In this document: in pieces, positions 9,334 to 18,845 of the stretch
How positions within the stretch are numbered: the first letter of the stretch is position 1
Layout of the letters: each line of letters begins with the position of its first letter
Origin: an uncultured SAR116 cluster alpha proteobacterium
GTDB lineage: Bacteria > Pseudomonadota > Alphaproteobacteria > Puniceispirillales > Marisalimonadaceae
Length of the DNA: 64,000 nucleotides
NCBI GenBank assembly: GCA_902517815.1
Contig: CABYED010000001.1
Coordinates: 1-64,000, forward strand
Direction of reading: 5' to 3'
Made by a program: the position numbers and the translations under genes
Notes under the pieces: model-generated
Seen by the model: only the letters and a program-made list of their open reading frames with translations
Database searches by the model: none
What the model was told of the DNA's origin: nothing

Positions 9334-9363
9334 ATTATAACAGATCCAACTTATAATAGACAA
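9334..9363 (-). promoter_or_regulatory. Sigma70-type promoter for the coiled-coil gene-zapA-6S RNA-5FCL run
   Basis: On the minus strand TTGTCT (9363-9358) is separated by 18 bases from TATAAT (9339-9334). The -10 element is preceded by TG one base away, forming an extended -10. It lies about 40 bases upstream of the ATG at 9292. This is one of the best housekeeping-type promoters visible in the window. No experimental start site is known. Confidence 0.55.
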
Positions 9364-9452
9364 ATTTTATTGTCTTTAATAAAATTTAAACTTATAGATA
9401 CTTAATATTAATAATATATATTTATCTATTAAAGTTTGAGGAATTATTCAAT

Positions 9453-10379
9453 ATGAAATTTACAAGAAATATTAAAAGAATTTTAAGTTACTATGAGAGT
9501 GATAATCCAGGGGTAAAAGCAAATTTAGCTAGAATTTTAATGTCTGGAAAGTTAGGTGGAACAGGAAAGTTGGTTATACTTCCAGTTGATCAGGGATTTG
9601 AACATGGGCCTGCAAGATCATTTGCTAAAAATTCCCAAGCATACGATCCTCATTATCATTTTAAACTAGCAATTGATGCCGGTCTTTCTGCTTTCGCTGC
9701 ACCATTAGGTATGCTGGAGGCTGGAGCTGATACATTTGCAGGTCAAATTCCTTTAATAATGAAAGTAAACAGTTCAAATTCTTTATCAAATGAGAAAAAT
9801 GCTCCATCACAAGCTTTAACTGGTTCAGTGAGTGAAGCTATTAGGCTAGGTTGTTCTGCAGTTGGCTTTACTATTTATCCAGGTTCCGAGATGGCCTTAG
9901 ATATGATATCTGAAATACAAGAAATAGCTGTTGAAGCAAAAGATGCAGGTCTAGCTATTGTAGTATGGAGTTATCCTAGAGGTGGTAATATAAGTAAAGA
10001 AGGAGAAACTGCTATAGATATAGTTTCTTATGCCGCCCATATGGCTGCTCTGGTTGGAGCACACATTATTAAAGTTAAACCTCCAACTTCTTATATCGAA
10101 CAAGATGAAGCCAAAAAAGTCTATCTATCAGAAAATATTCCAATTTCTAAGCTAAATGATAGAATTAAACACGTAGTTCAGTCATGTTTTAATGGAAAAA
10201 GACTCGTAGTTTTTTCAGGTGGTTCATCCAAAGATAAAGAAAGCCTTTTAAAAGAAATTAAAGAATTATATTTAGGTGGTGCAAGTGGATCAATTATAGG
10301 AAGAAATTCTTTTCAAAGACCATATAACGAAGCACTAGCTCTTTTGAATCAAATTATAGATATTTATAAAGGAAAATAA
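9453..10379 (+). CDS. Class I fructose-bisphosphate aldolase, FbaB/DhnA type
   Basis: This is a Schiff-base aldolase of the archaeal-type DeoC/FbaB family, interconverting fructose 1,6-bisphosphate with the two triose phosphates. The 308-residue protein shows VDQGFEHGPARSFA near residue 45. A later lysine-containing strand (AHIIKVKPP) supplies the Schiff-base Lys, and the C-terminal phosphate-binding segments are VFSGGSSKD and GASGSIIGRNSFQRP. No class II aldolase is seen in the window. It is followed by efp after a single base and appears to head the plus-strand operon. Confidence 0.9.
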   Translation: MKFTRNIKRILSYYESDNPGVKANLARILMSGKLGGTGKLVILPVDQGFEHGPARSFAKNSQAYDPHYHFKLAIDAGLSAFAAPLGMLEAGADTFAGQIPLIMKVNSSNSLSNEKNAPSQALTGSVSEAIRLGCSAVGFTIYPGSEMALDMISEIQEIAVEAKDAGLAIVVWSYPRGGNISKEGETAIDIVSYAAHMAALVGAHIIKVKPPTSYIEQDEAKKVYLSENIPISKLNDRIKHVVQSCFNGKRLVVFSGGSSKDKESLLKEIKELYLGGASGSIIGRNSFQRPYNEALALLNQIIDIYKGK

Positions 10380-10380
10380 T

Positions 10381-10947
10381 TTGAAAGTTAATGGAAACAC
10401 AATTAAACCTGGCAACGTTATTGAACATAAAAATGCATTATGGGTAGCTACTAAAACTAGTCATGTTAAACCTGGAAAAGGTGGTGCTTTTGCTCAAATA
10501 GAATTAAGAAATTTAAAAGATGGAACTAAACTAAACGAGCGTTTTAGATCATCTGAAAGTATTGAAAAAGTTATACTTGAAGAAACCCCTCACATTTTTT
10601 TATATAAGGAAGAAGAAAATCTTATATTCATGAACAATGATACTTTTGAACAGATAAGTATAAATATTGATATGATTGGAGACCAGTCTGCTTTTTTACA
10701 AGACGGAATGAACGTTATTATTAATATATATAATGATGAACCTGTTTCAGTTATTATGCCAGATAGTTGTATTGAGGAAATTATTGAAACTGAAGCTGTT
10801 ATAAAAGGTCAGACTGTATCATCATCATTCAAGCCAGCTATTTTAAAAAATGGTATAAAAGTAATGGTTCCAGGACACATTGAAGTTGGAACAAAAATAG
10901 TAGTAAGACCTTCTGATTGTTCATATATAGAAAAAGCTAAAATTTAA
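10381..10947 (+). CDS. efp: Translation elongation factor P
   Basis: EF-P relieves ribosome stalling at polyproline stretches. The 188-residue protein has the KOW-like N-terminal domain (GNTIKPGNVIEHKNALW) with the loop VKPGKGGAF. Lys33 in that loop is the expected site for beta-lysylation by EpmA-type enzymes. Two OB-fold domains follow, ending with VPGHIEVGTKIVVRPSDCSY. The start codon is TTG, one base after the aldolase stop. An AAAGGA ribosome binding site inside the end of the aldolase gene supports this start. epmA and epmB are not in the window. Confidence 0.95.
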   Translation: MKVNGNTIKPGNVIEHKNALWVATKTSHVKPGKGGAFAQIELRNLKDGTKLNERFRSSESIEKVILEETPHIFLYKEEENLIFMNNDTFEQISINIDMIGDQSAFLQDGMNVIINIYNDEPVSVIMPDSCIEEIIETEAVIKGQTVSSSFKPAILKNGIKVMVPGHIEVGTKIVVRPSDCSYIEKAKI

Positions 10948-10986
10948 ATTAATGTAATCTCAGACCTTTTTTAATTTGGAGTGATA

Positions 10987-11787
10987 ATGAGTAACAGATC
11001 ACCACTTTTAAACGTTATTTTTCAATCCTTAAATAAGGTAACCAGAAATTTGTTAAGAGATTTTGGAGAAATAGAGAATCTACAAGTTTCTCCTAATTCA
11101 CTAGAAGAATTTGTTTCCAAAACTGAGAAGAAAATAATTAAATCTATTTTATATGATTTAAGAAAATCAAGGCCAGAATGGGGGATTAAGTTAAATAATG
11201 ATTTAGATTGTGTTAAGGGTAAATATTATTGGATAGTAGATTCCTTAAATGGTAGATTTAACTTTTTACACGGATTACCACATTTCGCAGTTTCCATTGC
11301 AGTTGAACTTAATAATGAAATTTTATCTACTGTTATCTTTGATCCTATTAGAGATGAATTTTATTTTGCTGAAAAAGGTAAAGGCTCTTTCCAAAATGAC
11401 AGAAGAATAAGAGTTTCAAAAAGGAATAAATTAAAATCCTGTGTATTTTCAATATTTGATGAAAATACATTTAATGATAAAAAATCTATAATAAATTATT
11501 TTGAAAAAATTAATCTTTTATCTTATCAGTCTTCTTCTGTTACTCGTTCATTTGGTTCATCTGCAATAAGTTTTGCATGGTTAGCATCTGGGAAAATTGA
11601 TTGTTTATTTGTTAATGGACTAAATAAATATCAAATTGCATGTGGAGAACTTCTCATTAAAGAAGCTGGAGGGTATTTAACAAATTTAAAATATATTAAC
11701 GCTTACGATGCCCAGAGTAATTTATTGATAGGAGCAAATCCAATATTACACAAAGAAATTTTAAAAAAAATAAATCACAAAGATTAA
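10987..11787 (+). CDS. Inositol-monophosphatase-fold protein with lost metal ligands (predicted pseudoenzyme)
   Basis: The 267-residue protein is clearly of the IMPase/SuhB superfamily: it has WIVDSLNGRFNFLHGLPHF, VSIAVELNNEILSTVIFDPIRDE and a C-terminal GELLIKEAGG. The catalytic signature WIVDPLDGTTNF is altered so that the second Asp is Asn88 and the Thr is Arg90. The upstream GEE metal-ligand motif is absent. The usual WDxAAG near the C-terminus reads YQIACG. Three of the four usual metal ligands are therefore missing and phosphatase activity is unlikely. SuhB of E. coli has a non-catalytic role in transcription, so a structural role is plausible here. The ATG at 10987 is preferred over the GTG at 10981 because GGAG lies 5 bases upstream of it. 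Confidence 0.8.
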   Translation: MSNRSPLLNVIFQSLNKVTRNLLRDFGEIENLQVSPNSLEEFVSKTEKKIIKSILYDLRKSRPEWGIKLNNDLDCVKGKYYWIVDSLNGRFNFLHGLPHFAVSIAVELNNEILSTVIFDPIRDEFYFAEKGKGSFQNDRRIRVSKRNKLKSCVFSIFDENTFNDKKSIINYFEKINLLSYQSSSVTRSFGSSAISFAWLASGKIDCLFVNGLNKYQIACGELLIKEAGGYLTNLKYINAYDAQSNLLIGANPILHKEILKKINHKD

Positions 11788-11808
11788 TATTAATAGTTTG
11801 TTATATGT

Positions 11809-11827
11809 CATGAAAAAGTCATGTTTT
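11809..11827 (+). terminator. Weak stem-loop followed by T4 after the IMPase-like gene
   Basis: CATGA and TCATG can pair across a 5-base A-rich loop, followed by TTTT. The stem is only five base pairs, so it may attenuate rather than end transcription between the IMPase-like gene and the motor genes. It may also be chance. Confidence 0.25.
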
Positions 11828-11867
11828 AATGTTAATTTATTATTAAATTTTTATTGAGGGTGTAGAG

Positions 11868-12920
11868 ATGACAGATCCAAATATATATGCTTTTAGAATG
11901 TTGTTCATTTTAGGAATAGTTGCTGTACTTATAACCCTGTTATTCGAACCTTTAAAAAATGCCTTTGAAGGAAACTCAGCCCTAAACAGTGTTATCATTA
12001 GTACATTTATTTTAGGAGCAATTTTCTCTTTTCGTCAAACAGCCCGTTTAAGTAAAGAAGCTAAATGGCTTAAATTTATTAAAAGAAAAGATAGTTTAAT
12101 GCCAGCTAATATAGCTCTAAAGATTAAACCAACTCTTCTTGCACCAGTTGCTGCTGTCCTTTCAGATGACAGAAATGAGAATCCTTCTTTATCTGCAAAT
12201 TCTCTTGGTACTATTTTAGAAGGTGTTTCATCAAGATTAGATGAAAGTAGAGAAATACTAAGATACATGATTGGGTTGCTTGTTTTTCTTGGATTATTGG
12301 GAACTTTTTGGGGTTTATTACAAACAATTTCTTCAGTTTCTGGAGTAATTAAAACTATCGACTTTAATATCGGTAATATTGCTAATGAAGGAAATAATTT
12401 ATTTATGGAAATTCAAAAAGGTTTTAGTGCTCCACTAGATGGAATGTCAACTGCTTTTTCATCTTCTTTATTTGGTTTAGCTGGATCCTTAATACTTGGC
12501 TTCCTTGATCTCCAAGTAGGTCAGGCTAGTAATAGATTTTTTAATGAACTTGAAGATTGGTTATCCCAAATGGCTATTTTTACTGCAAATGAATCAGGAA
12601 ATTCTGGTCTGAGTGAAGCTGCTGTTGAAAGTCTTGCACTAGTGGCAAAAAGAGCAAACCAAAATGAAAATGATAGAGTAAGAATTTCAGAAAATATTAA
12701 TGAACTAACAATTGTATTAAATAGATTAGTTGAAAAACTTGATGAGGATAGATCAATCAAAGATCATTTAGTGACTATAACATCTATATTAAAAAATTTA
12801 GGAGAAGAAAATACTTGGAAAATTTCTGAAATCCAATCTAATTTAACTATTGAGTTAAGGTCTATTTCAAAACAATTATCTAATCTAGAAAAATCAATCA
12901 TCAAACTTAATAACAAATAA
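11868..12920 (+). CDS. MotA/TolQ/ExbB-like ion channel subunit of an uncharacterised motor pair
   Basis: The 350-residue protein has two N-terminal membrane helices (about residues 8-28 and 40-58). A cytoplasmic segment follows, then two helices (about 132-156 and 196-216) containing LLVFLGLLGTFWGLLQTI and FSSSLFGLAGSLILGFLDL. These match the core of MotA/TolQ/ExbB proteins, with the GTFWG element also seen in TolQ. The C-terminal 100 residues look like coiled coil. It is followed after 25 bases by an OmpA-domain protein with a TolR/MotB-like membrane helix. No flagellar genes are nearby. I read this as an ion-driven envelope motor of unknown job, distinct from TolQR in the same window. Confidence 0.75.
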   Translation: MTDPNIYAFRMLFILGIVAVLITLLFEPLKNAFEGNSALNSVIISTFILGAIFSFRQTARLSKEAKWLKFIKRKDSLMPANIALKIKPTLLAPVAAVLSDDRNENPSLSANSLGTILEGVSSRLDESREILRYMIGLLVFLGLLGTFWGLLQTISSVSGVIKTIDFNIGNIANEGNNLFMEIQKGFSAPLDGMSTAFSSSLFGLAGSLILGFLDLQVGQASNRFFNELEDWLSQMAIFTANESGNSGLSEAAVESLALVAKRANQNENDRVRISENINELTIVLNRLVEKLDEDRSIKDHLVTITSILKNLGEENTWKISEIQSNLTIELRSISKQLSNLEKSIIKLNNK

Positions 12921-12945
12921 AAACTTAGATTTCCTGAGAGATTTT

Positions 12946-14091
12946 ATGATACAGAATAGAATTAGAAAAAAACAATTAGATTACACATGGCCAGGCTTTG
13001 TTGATGCTTTGTCCAGTCTTCTAATGGTAATAATATTTGTATTAATGATTTTTGTAATTTCTCAATTTTTTATTTCGCAAAAAATGAGTGGCCAAGATGA
13101 AGCTCTTATAAAATTAAAAAATAATTTAACTGAGCTTAACGATTTACTATCCTTAGAAAGAGATACAACAACGGAATTAGCTACACAGCTATCTGTTTTA
13201 GAAGAAAAATTTTCAGCCATCAAAGAGGACCTAATAAAACAAAAAGCCATAACAAAACAATATCAAGAAGAAATCCAGGGAACGAAAAATATTATTTCAT
13301 TTAATGAAAATGAAATTAATAAATTAAAAATTGCTCTTGATGAAAAAATAAAAAATACAAATCAATTGAGGAATGAAGTTTCAGACCTAGAAAATCAAGT
13401 AAATCAAAAAAGTATTAAAATTCAAAGTAAAGATAAGATTTTAAGCGCTAATAAAGAAGAAATTAATAAACTTATTTCGACAACATTAAATTTAAAAAAC
13501 AAGCTAACTCAATTACAAACTCTACTTTCAGCATATAAAGCAAAAGATAAGAAAGAAAATGTTAAAACCTTAAATTTAGGAAAAGATGTAAACTCTGCTC
13601 TAGCAAGAAGGGTAGAGGAACTAGAAAAATTTAAATCTGATTTTTTTGGAAGGGTAAGAGAACTTATAAAAGGTAGAAAAGAAATTAGAGTAGTTGGTGA
13701 TAGATTTGTATTCCAATCTGAAGTACTTTTTTCTTTAGGTTCAGACGAGCTTGGTGCAAAAGGAAAATTAGAAATGCAGAAGCTAGCAGCAACTCTAATG
13801 GAAATTGAAAAATCATTACCTACAGACATAGATTGGATTTTACAAATTGAGGGTCACACTGATAGTTTGCCAGTTAAGGCAGGACAAACTTTCAGAGACA
13901 ATTGGGAATTATCTACAAAAAGAGCGTTATCAGTATTAAGATATTTGATTAAGCAAGGTATTGATCCAAGTAGATTGTCTGCTTCAGGATATGGAAGTTT
14001 TCAACCAATTGATGTTAATAATACTAAATCTGCAAGAATGAAAAATAGAAGAATAGAAATGAAAATTACACAAAACACAAAAATTAAATAA
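12946..14091 (+). CDS. OmpA-domain motor partner with TolR/MotB-like FVD membrane helix and coiled coil
   Basis: The 381-residue protein has one N-terminal membrane helix (about residues 16-42) starting WPGFVDALSSLLMVIIF. Asp20 occupies the place of the proton-carrying Asp of MotB and TolR. A long coiled coil follows (about 45-215). The C-terminal OmpA/MotB peptidoglycan-binding domain (about 235-375) has EGHTDSLPVKAG, NWELSTKRALSV, SASGYGSFQP and NRRIEMKI. It should anchor to the cell wall and pair with the channel-like protein just upstream. The target of the motor is unknown. Only 25 bases separate the two genes. Confidence 0.78.
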   Translation: MIQNRIRKKQLDYTWPGFVDALSSLLMVIIFVLMIFVISQFFISQKMSGQDEALIKLKNNLTELNDLLSLERDTTTELATQLSVLEEKFSAIKEDLIKQKAITKQYQEEIQGTKNIISFNENEINKLKIALDEKIKNTNQLRNEVSDLENQVNQKSIKIQSKDKILSANKEEINKLISTTLNLKNKLTQLQTLLSAYKAKDKKENVKTLNLGKDVNSALARRVEELEKFKSDFFGRVRELIKGRKEIRVVGDRFVFQSEVLFSLGSDELGAKGKLEMQKLAATLMEIEKSLPTDIDWILQIEGHTDSLPVKAGQTFRDNWELSTKRALSVLRYLIKQGIDPSRLSASGYGSFQPIDVNNTKSARMKNRRIEMKITQNTKIK

Positions 14092-14102
14092 GAAAAAGTA
14101 AA

Positions 14103-14399
14103 TTGATCCAGAATTTAATTAAAAAATTTAACGCAAAATCTAAAGTTCATTTACTTGTAATTTTTTTTGTATTTGGCTTGAGTGGTTCTTTTGCACTTTG
14201 GATTTCATCTCCCATCATGTCAGCTTTAAATCTAAAAAATATATTGAATAATTATCCTTTATATATATTTTTAAGAGTACTAATTATAATTCCTGTATAT
14301 CAATTAATTTTGATAATAGTTGCTTCAATTTTTGGAGAATTTCAATATTTTTGGAATTTTGAAAAAAAAATTTTAAAACGTATTAAAATTATAAAATAA
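14103..14399 (+). CDS. DUF6787-type small membrane protein
   Basis: The 98-residue product has two predicted membrane helices (about residues 17-38 and 55-80). Its C-terminal signature, IPVYQLILIIVASIFGEFQYFWNFEKK, is typical of the DUF6787 family. These proteins have no established function. It starts with TTG 11 bases after the OmpA-domain gene, in the same orientation, and may be co-expressed with the motor pair. The family assignment rests on recall of the FGxFxFFWxFEKK pattern. Confidence 0.6.
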   Translation: MIQNLIKKFNAKSKVHLLVIFFVFGLSGSFALWISSPIMSALNLKNILNNYPLYIFLRVLIIIPVYQLILIIVASIFGEFQYFWNFEKKILKRIKIIK

Positions 14400-14458
14400 C
14401 TTGATATAAAATAATTTTAATTGTAGACATATCAAAATCAAATACTAACGAGTTTAAT

Positions 14459-14686
14459 ATGAAAAAAGATATTCATCCTGATTATCATGAAATAACAGTT
14501 ATAATGACAGATGGTAGCAAATATAAAACACGATCTACCATGGGAAAAGCTGGAGACACTCTTAAATTAGATGTTGATCCTAAATCTCATCCTGCATGGA
14601 CTGGCCAACACCGAATACTTGATTCTGGTGGTCAAGTTGCTAGATTTAATAAAAGGTTTTCAGGCTTAGGTGTTAAAACTGATTAA
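14459..14686 (+). CDS. rpmE: 50S ribosomal protein L31
   Basis: The 75-residue protein is the alphaproteobacterial form of L31 ([19 protein letters not shown]). It includes [14 protein letters not shown] and a C-terminal [15 protein letters not shown]. It lacks the zinc-binding cysteines of the C+ type, so it should not need zinc. Its stop codon interlocks with the glyS stop codon on the other strand in the tetranucleotide TTAA, leaving no space for a terminator. Confidence 0.95.
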   Translation: MKKDIHPDYHEITVIMTDGSKYKTRSTMGKAGDTLKLDVDPKSHPAWTGQHRILDSGGQVARFNKRFSGLGVKTD

Positions 14687-16776
14687 TCTTCTATAAACTC
14701 AAAAATAGAAAATTTTGATATCGAATTGTGTAAGTTTTTCAACAAGTTTAATCTATTAATCCTTACTTTATGATCAATGTGATTGACAATTACATTATCA
14801 AAGAATAATGAGATTGGTTCATTCATTTTAATTAAATAGTTTATCAAAATATCTTGAGATTTTTCACAAATACCTTTTTTAAAAATTTCTTTTGAAAAAG
14901 ATTTGGATAGATTGTAAATATTTTGTTCTTCAATTGTGTCAAAAACTTTAGTATTTACTTGCAATACGGCATCATTTGAAAATTTCTCACTTTTAAGAAT
15001 ATTATTAATTCTTTTGTAATTTGCTAGAAATATTTTGAAATCATTATTTTCAGTGAATTTACTCATACTATGAATTCTACTTGAAATTATTTTTATTGGT
15101 ATATCATTAATGAATTTTGTATTTAACACTGAATTAACTACATCCATTCTGTTTTTTTTATAAGAAAACACGTATTTTAATTTATCAATCATAAAATCAA
15201 TTAAGTTTCGTTTTATTGATTGTGAAGAACAACCGTATTCATTTAAAGATGGTTCAAAGAGTTCATTTAATGACAGATTAATTTTAAAATTAATCAAGAT
15301 TTGAACAATTGAAAAACTGTTTCTTCTAAGAGCAAATGGGTCTTTAGATCCGGTAGGTTTCTTATCAATAGAAAAGAAACCTACCAAAGTATCAATCTTA
15401 TCAACCATTGATAATAAAGATCCAAGTTTTGTTTCTGGTAAATCATCAGAAACACCCTTAGGTTTGTAATGTTCAAAAATAGCTTTTGTAACTTCTTTAT
15501 GTTCATTTTTTATTTTAGCATAATGCCCACCCATTATCCCTTGAAGTTCAGGAAATTCCATAACTATTTCTGAGACAAGATCTGCCTTAGATAAAATGGC
15601 TGCTTGTTTAGCTAATTCTGATTTAACCCCAAACTCTTTTGCAAAAATTTTAGAAATATTGGCCATTCGTATAATCTTATCATGCAATGATCCCAAAGAT
15701 TCATAAAACAAAACATGTTTGAGTTTTTCATTCCAATTTTCAAATGTATTTGCAATATCATTTTCAAAGAAATAACTGGCATCAGATAAACGAGCTTTTA
15801 AAACTCTCTCATTTCCTTCAATAACCCTAAAATCTCTATTCTTTTCCTTAATGCTATTGGCAACAAATAAAAATTTTGAGTTTAAATTATTTTCTTTGTC
15901 TGTGATTGAAAAATACTTTTGATGCACACGCATTGCTGTTGATAATACTTCTCTTGGAAGTTTCATAAATTCATTGCTAATGGAACCAATAAGAATATTA
16001 GGATACTCTACAAGACCTACAACTTCTTCGAGTAAGGACTTATCATTAACTAATTTTAATTTTCCTTTATCAAGTAAAGATGATGTGTCATTGATAATTT
16101 TGTCTAATCTTTTATTTCTGTCTAAAATTACAAAATTTTCTTCTAATAATTGTTCATAATTTTCTATCTTATTTATAACAATCTTTTTATCACTATATCT
16201 GTGTGGAAAAGTAAAATTAGTAAAATTTAAAAAAACATTTTTTCCTATTTCTACCTTACCTCTAACAACATCATCGTTAAGAAGCAAAACAATATTTCTG
16301 AGAGGTCTTGCCCACTTTAAGTCTGTATTTGCCCATCTTTGACTTTTAGGCCAAACAAAACCATTGATAATTTCACTAATTATTTCTGGCAATATTTCAT
16401 AAGTTTTTTGACCTTTGATTATTTGAGAATGAAAATAAAATTTCCCATTATTTGTTTCTTTTATTATAGTTTCACCTATTTTTAATTGATTAGATTTTAG
16501 AAAACCATCAATTGCTTTTTGATTAGCATCAAATCTCGGTCCCCTCTTTTCTATTTCTTGATCTTTTTGCTCTAACTCAATACTTTTAATTATAATTGAT
16601 AGATGTCTTGGACCACTGAAAGTTTTAAAACTTTCAAAAGCTATATTTCTTTTTGTTAGAGACTTTACGAACAAATTTTGTAATTGTATTTCAGAGTTTA
16701 ATTGCATCATTGCTGGTATTTCCTCAGAAAAAAACTCTAAAAGTAAATTGCCTCTACTTTTTTCCATACTATTCAT
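14683..16776 (-). CDS. glyS: Glycine--tRNA ligase beta subunit
   Basis: GlyS is the beta chain of the bacterial alpha2-beta2 glycyl-tRNA synthetase, responsible for tRNA recognition. The 697-residue protein opens with [15 protein letters not shown] and includes [26 protein letters not shown] and [18 protein letters not shown]. It also has the HD-like region [13 protein letters not shown] and [13 protein letters not shown]. The C-terminal anticodon-binding part is slightly divergent. The start overlaps the end of glyQ by 8 bases. Length is typical of alphaproteobacterial GlyS. Confidence 0.95.
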   Translation of the reverse strand: MNSMEKSRGNLLLEFFSEEIPAMMQLNSEIQLQNLFVKSLTKRNIAFESFKTFSGPRHLSIIIKSIELEQKDQEIEKRGPRFDANQKAIDGFLKSNQLKIGETIIKETNNGKFYFHSQIIKGQKTYEILPEIISEIINGFVWPKSQRWANTDLKWARPLRNIVLLLNDDVVRGKVEIGKNVFLNFTNFTFPHRYSDKKIVINKIENYEQLLEENFVILDRNKRLDKIINDTSSLLDKGKLKLVNDKSLLEEVVGLVEYPNILIGSISNEFMKLPREVLSTAMRVHQKYFSITDKENNLNSKFLFVANSIKEKNRDFRVIEGNERVLKARLSDASYFFENDIANTFENWNEKLKHVLFYESLGSLHDKIIRMANISKIFAKEFGVKSELAKQAAILSKADLVSEIVMEFPELQGIMGGHYAKIKNEHKEVTKAIFEHYKPKGVSDDLPETKLGSLLSMVDKIDTLVGFFSIDKKPTGSKDPFALRRNSFSIVQILINFKINLSLNELFEPSLNEYGCSSQSIKRNLIDFMIDKLKYVFSYKKNRMDVVNSVLNTKFINDIPIKIISSRIHSMSKFTENNDFKIFLANYKRINNILKSEKFSNDAVLQVNTKVFDTIEEQNIYNLSKSFSKEIFKKGICEKSQDILINYLIKMNEPISLFFDNVIVNHIDHKVRINRLNLLKNLHNSISKFSIFEFIED

Positions 16777-17656
16777 TTAATTTACCCATCCAAGCAAGAC
16801 AAGAAGATCTAGCCATATTTCTAACTCTTAAGATGTATGATTGTCTCTCTGAAACAGAAATAACACCTCTTGCATCTAATAAATTGAAAATATGACTTGC
16901 TTTAATACATTGATGATATGCAGGTAGCGCTAAAAGATTTTTATTATCATCTAATAAATTTTTGCACTCAGTTTCAGCATCATTAAACTGCTTAAATAAA
17001 GCGGATGTCTCAGATTTTTCAAAATTATATTTAGAAAATTCTTTTTCTTGTTGTAAAAAAATATCACCGTATGTTTTGCCACCTTTTTTTTTATCGTTAC
17101 CATCCCAATCTAAATCATAAACATTTTCAATTTTTTGAATAAACATAGCTAATCTTTCAAGGCCATAAGTGATTTCACTTGCAACAGGTTTTACCTCAAT
17201 ACCACCTACCTGTTGGAAGTACGTAAATTGGCTTATTTCCATTCCATCACACCAAATTTCCCAACCCAAACCTGAGGCGCCAAGAGTTGGACTTTCCCAA
17301 TCATCTTCTACGAATCTAATGTCATGGTCTTTAGGATTAAGACCAATGAATTTTAAACTCTCTAGATATAAATTTTGTATATCTTCAGGAGATGGTTGAA
17401 TTATGACCTGAAATTGATAATAGTGCTGAAGTCTATTAGGATTTTCACCATATCTTCCATCAGTTGGTCTTCGGCATGGTTGAACATATGCTGCCTTCCA
17501 AATTGGATCTGGGCCCAAAACTCTTAGGACTGTTGCAGGATGGAATGTGCCTGCTCCTACTTCTAAATCATATGGTTGTAATAAAACACAGCCTTGATCA
17601 ATCCAATATGATTGAAGGCTGGTAATAATTTTTTGAAACGAATTATTTGCACTCAT
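16769..17656 (-). CDS. glyQ: Glycine--tRNA ligase alpha subunit
   Basis: GlyQ carries the class II aminoacylation site. The 295-residue protein contains [70 protein letters not shown] and the motif 3 region [13 protein letters not shown]. Length matches the family. It is the upstream partner of glyS, overlapping by 8 bases, and is separated by 70 bases from a small zinc-ribbon protein gene further upstream on the same strand. Confidence 0.97.
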   Translation of the reverse strand: MSANNSFQKIITSLQSYWIDQGCVLLQPYDLEVGAGTFHPATVLRVLGPDPIWKAAYVQPCRRPTDGRYGENPNRLQHYYQFQVIIQPSPEDIQNLYLESLKFIGLNPKDHDIRFVEDDWESPTLGASGLGWEIWCDGMEISQFTYFQQVGGIEVKPVASEITYGLERLAMFIQKIENVYDLDWDGNDKKKGGKTYGDIFLQQEKEFSKYNFEKSETSALFKQFNDAETECKNLLDDNKNLLALPAYHQCIKASHIFNLLDARGVISVSERQSYILRVRNMARSSCLAWMGKLNE

Positions 17657-17726
17657 ATGATTTATTTATTTTAAGCTAATTATAATATCAAATACCTAAG
17701 GGTTTGAAGATTAAATTTTGTATTTA

Positions 17727-17951
17727 TTAAGAATTTGTGCACTCTTTGTTATTACATTTTTTTCCAGTACTCCACAATCCACAAACATCACATTTAAATG
17801 CATCTATACCTTTTTTATTTATATCGTCATTTTCTTTTTTTTGATTATTTTTGTCGACGTTAAGTTTTCTTTTTTCAATTATTTTGAATAAATACCAGAC
17901 TGCAATTAATATTATAATAAGCCAAAAAATTTTACCTACTGAAAGCATCAT
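17727..17951 (-). CDS. Small single-pass membrane protein with C-terminal zinc ribbon (PP0621-like)
   Basis: The product (about 74 residues from ATG 17951) has one membrane helix near its start (IFWLIIILIAVWYLF). A charged linker follows, and then a four-cysteine cluster CDVCGLWSTGKKCNNKEC that should bind zinc. Small proteins of this shape, often called PP0621 or DUF-type, lie next to S49 peptidase genes in many proteobacteria. An in-frame start at 17990 would overlap the S49 gene by 38 bases. The ATG at 17951 (or 17948), just at the end of that gene, is more likely. Function unknown. Confidence 0.55.
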   Translation of the reverse strand: MMLSVGKIFWLIIILIAVWYLFKIIEKRKLNVDKNNQKKENDDINKKGIDAFKCDVCGLWSTGKKCNNKECTNS

Positions 17952-17952
17952 T

Positions 17953-18762
17953 TTATAATCCAAATTTTTTAAAACTAATTCTTTCTTCAATTTTATTTAT
18001 AAAGATATCTATGGCCCCTGAAAATAAATTACTAAAACCAAAAAGTTTCTTCTTAGGTGCAAATTCTTTAATTTTTACATTTTCACCAAATCTCTGTTTT
18101 AATACAGATTTCATTTCCCCATAATCGTCTATTAATCCTAGTTCAAGGCTTTTTTCGCCTGACCAAAAAGCCCCTGTAAATAAGTCCTTGTTTTTATGAT
18201 TGATTTTACTTCCACGTCTTGACTTTACAAATGATATAAACTGATTATGCAATTCTTTTTGTATATCTTTTAATCTTTTAATATCATCTTTATTTTCAGG
18301 TAAAAATGGATCCAAAATTGCTTTATTTTCACCAGATGTATAAAGACGGCGATCAACTCCAATTTTTTTTATAGCTTTGTCAAATCCAAAGCCAGATGAG
18401 ACAACACCAATAGACCCAATTATTGATGCCTTACTTGCAAAAATCTCATCAGCCGCACATGCAAGCCAATAACCACCAGAAGCAGCTACATCCTCAACAA
18501 ATGCTAATACAGGTATATTTTTGTTCTCAGATAAATCTCTTATACGCTTAGATATCATCTCAGATTGAACGGGCGATCCACCTGGGGAGTTTATCTGTAA
18601 AACAACAGCTTTCAAATTCTTAACTGAAAAAGCTTGCTCGATTACTTTATCAAGTTCATACAAATTTAACCCTTTTCTTCTGCCCATATTTGGTGCAATT
18701 ATTCCACTTAATGATATAGATGAAACGTTTTGTGACTTTCTAAAAAAAGAAAGAAAACTCAT
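17953..18762 (-). CDS. S49 family serine peptidase (short SppA type)
   Basis: S49 peptidases use a Ser/Lys dyad and degrade signal peptides or other membrane-associated peptides. The 269-residue protein has INSPGGSPVQSE, AFVEDVAASGGYWLACAADEIFASKASIIGSIGVV (nucleophile Ser in ASGGY) and YTSGENKAILDPF (catalytic Lys in the SGxxKA element). It is the short single-domain form found in alphaproteobacteria. No clear N-terminal membrane helix is visible. Its 3' end touches the zinc-ribbon gene. Confidence 0.88.
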   Translation of the reverse strand: MSFLSFFRKSQNVSSISLSGIIAPNMGRRKGLNLYELDKVIEQAFSVKNLKAVVLQINSPGGSPVQSEMISKRIRDLSENKNIPVLAFVEDVAASGGYWLACAADEIFASKASIIGSIGVVSSGFGFDKAIKKIGVDRRLYTSGENKAILDPFLPENKDDIKRLKDIQKELHNQFISFVKSRRGSKINHKNKDLFTGAFWSGEKSLELGLIDDYGEMKSVLKQRFGENVKIKEFAPKKKLFGFSNLFSGAIDIFINKIEERISFKKFGL

Positions 18763-18845
18763 TTAAACTCCTATACTTTGTCTGTTTTTATATTTTATAG
18801 TTATTAGTTTAATACAACATTTATTTAATTACTTAAATAAATTGT

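Noticed and set aside
11868-14091. Zorya-type defence system
   Set aside because: ZorA and ZorB are also MotA-like and OmpA-like, but the ZorC/ZorD/ZorE effector genes are absent and the neighbours are housekeeping genes.
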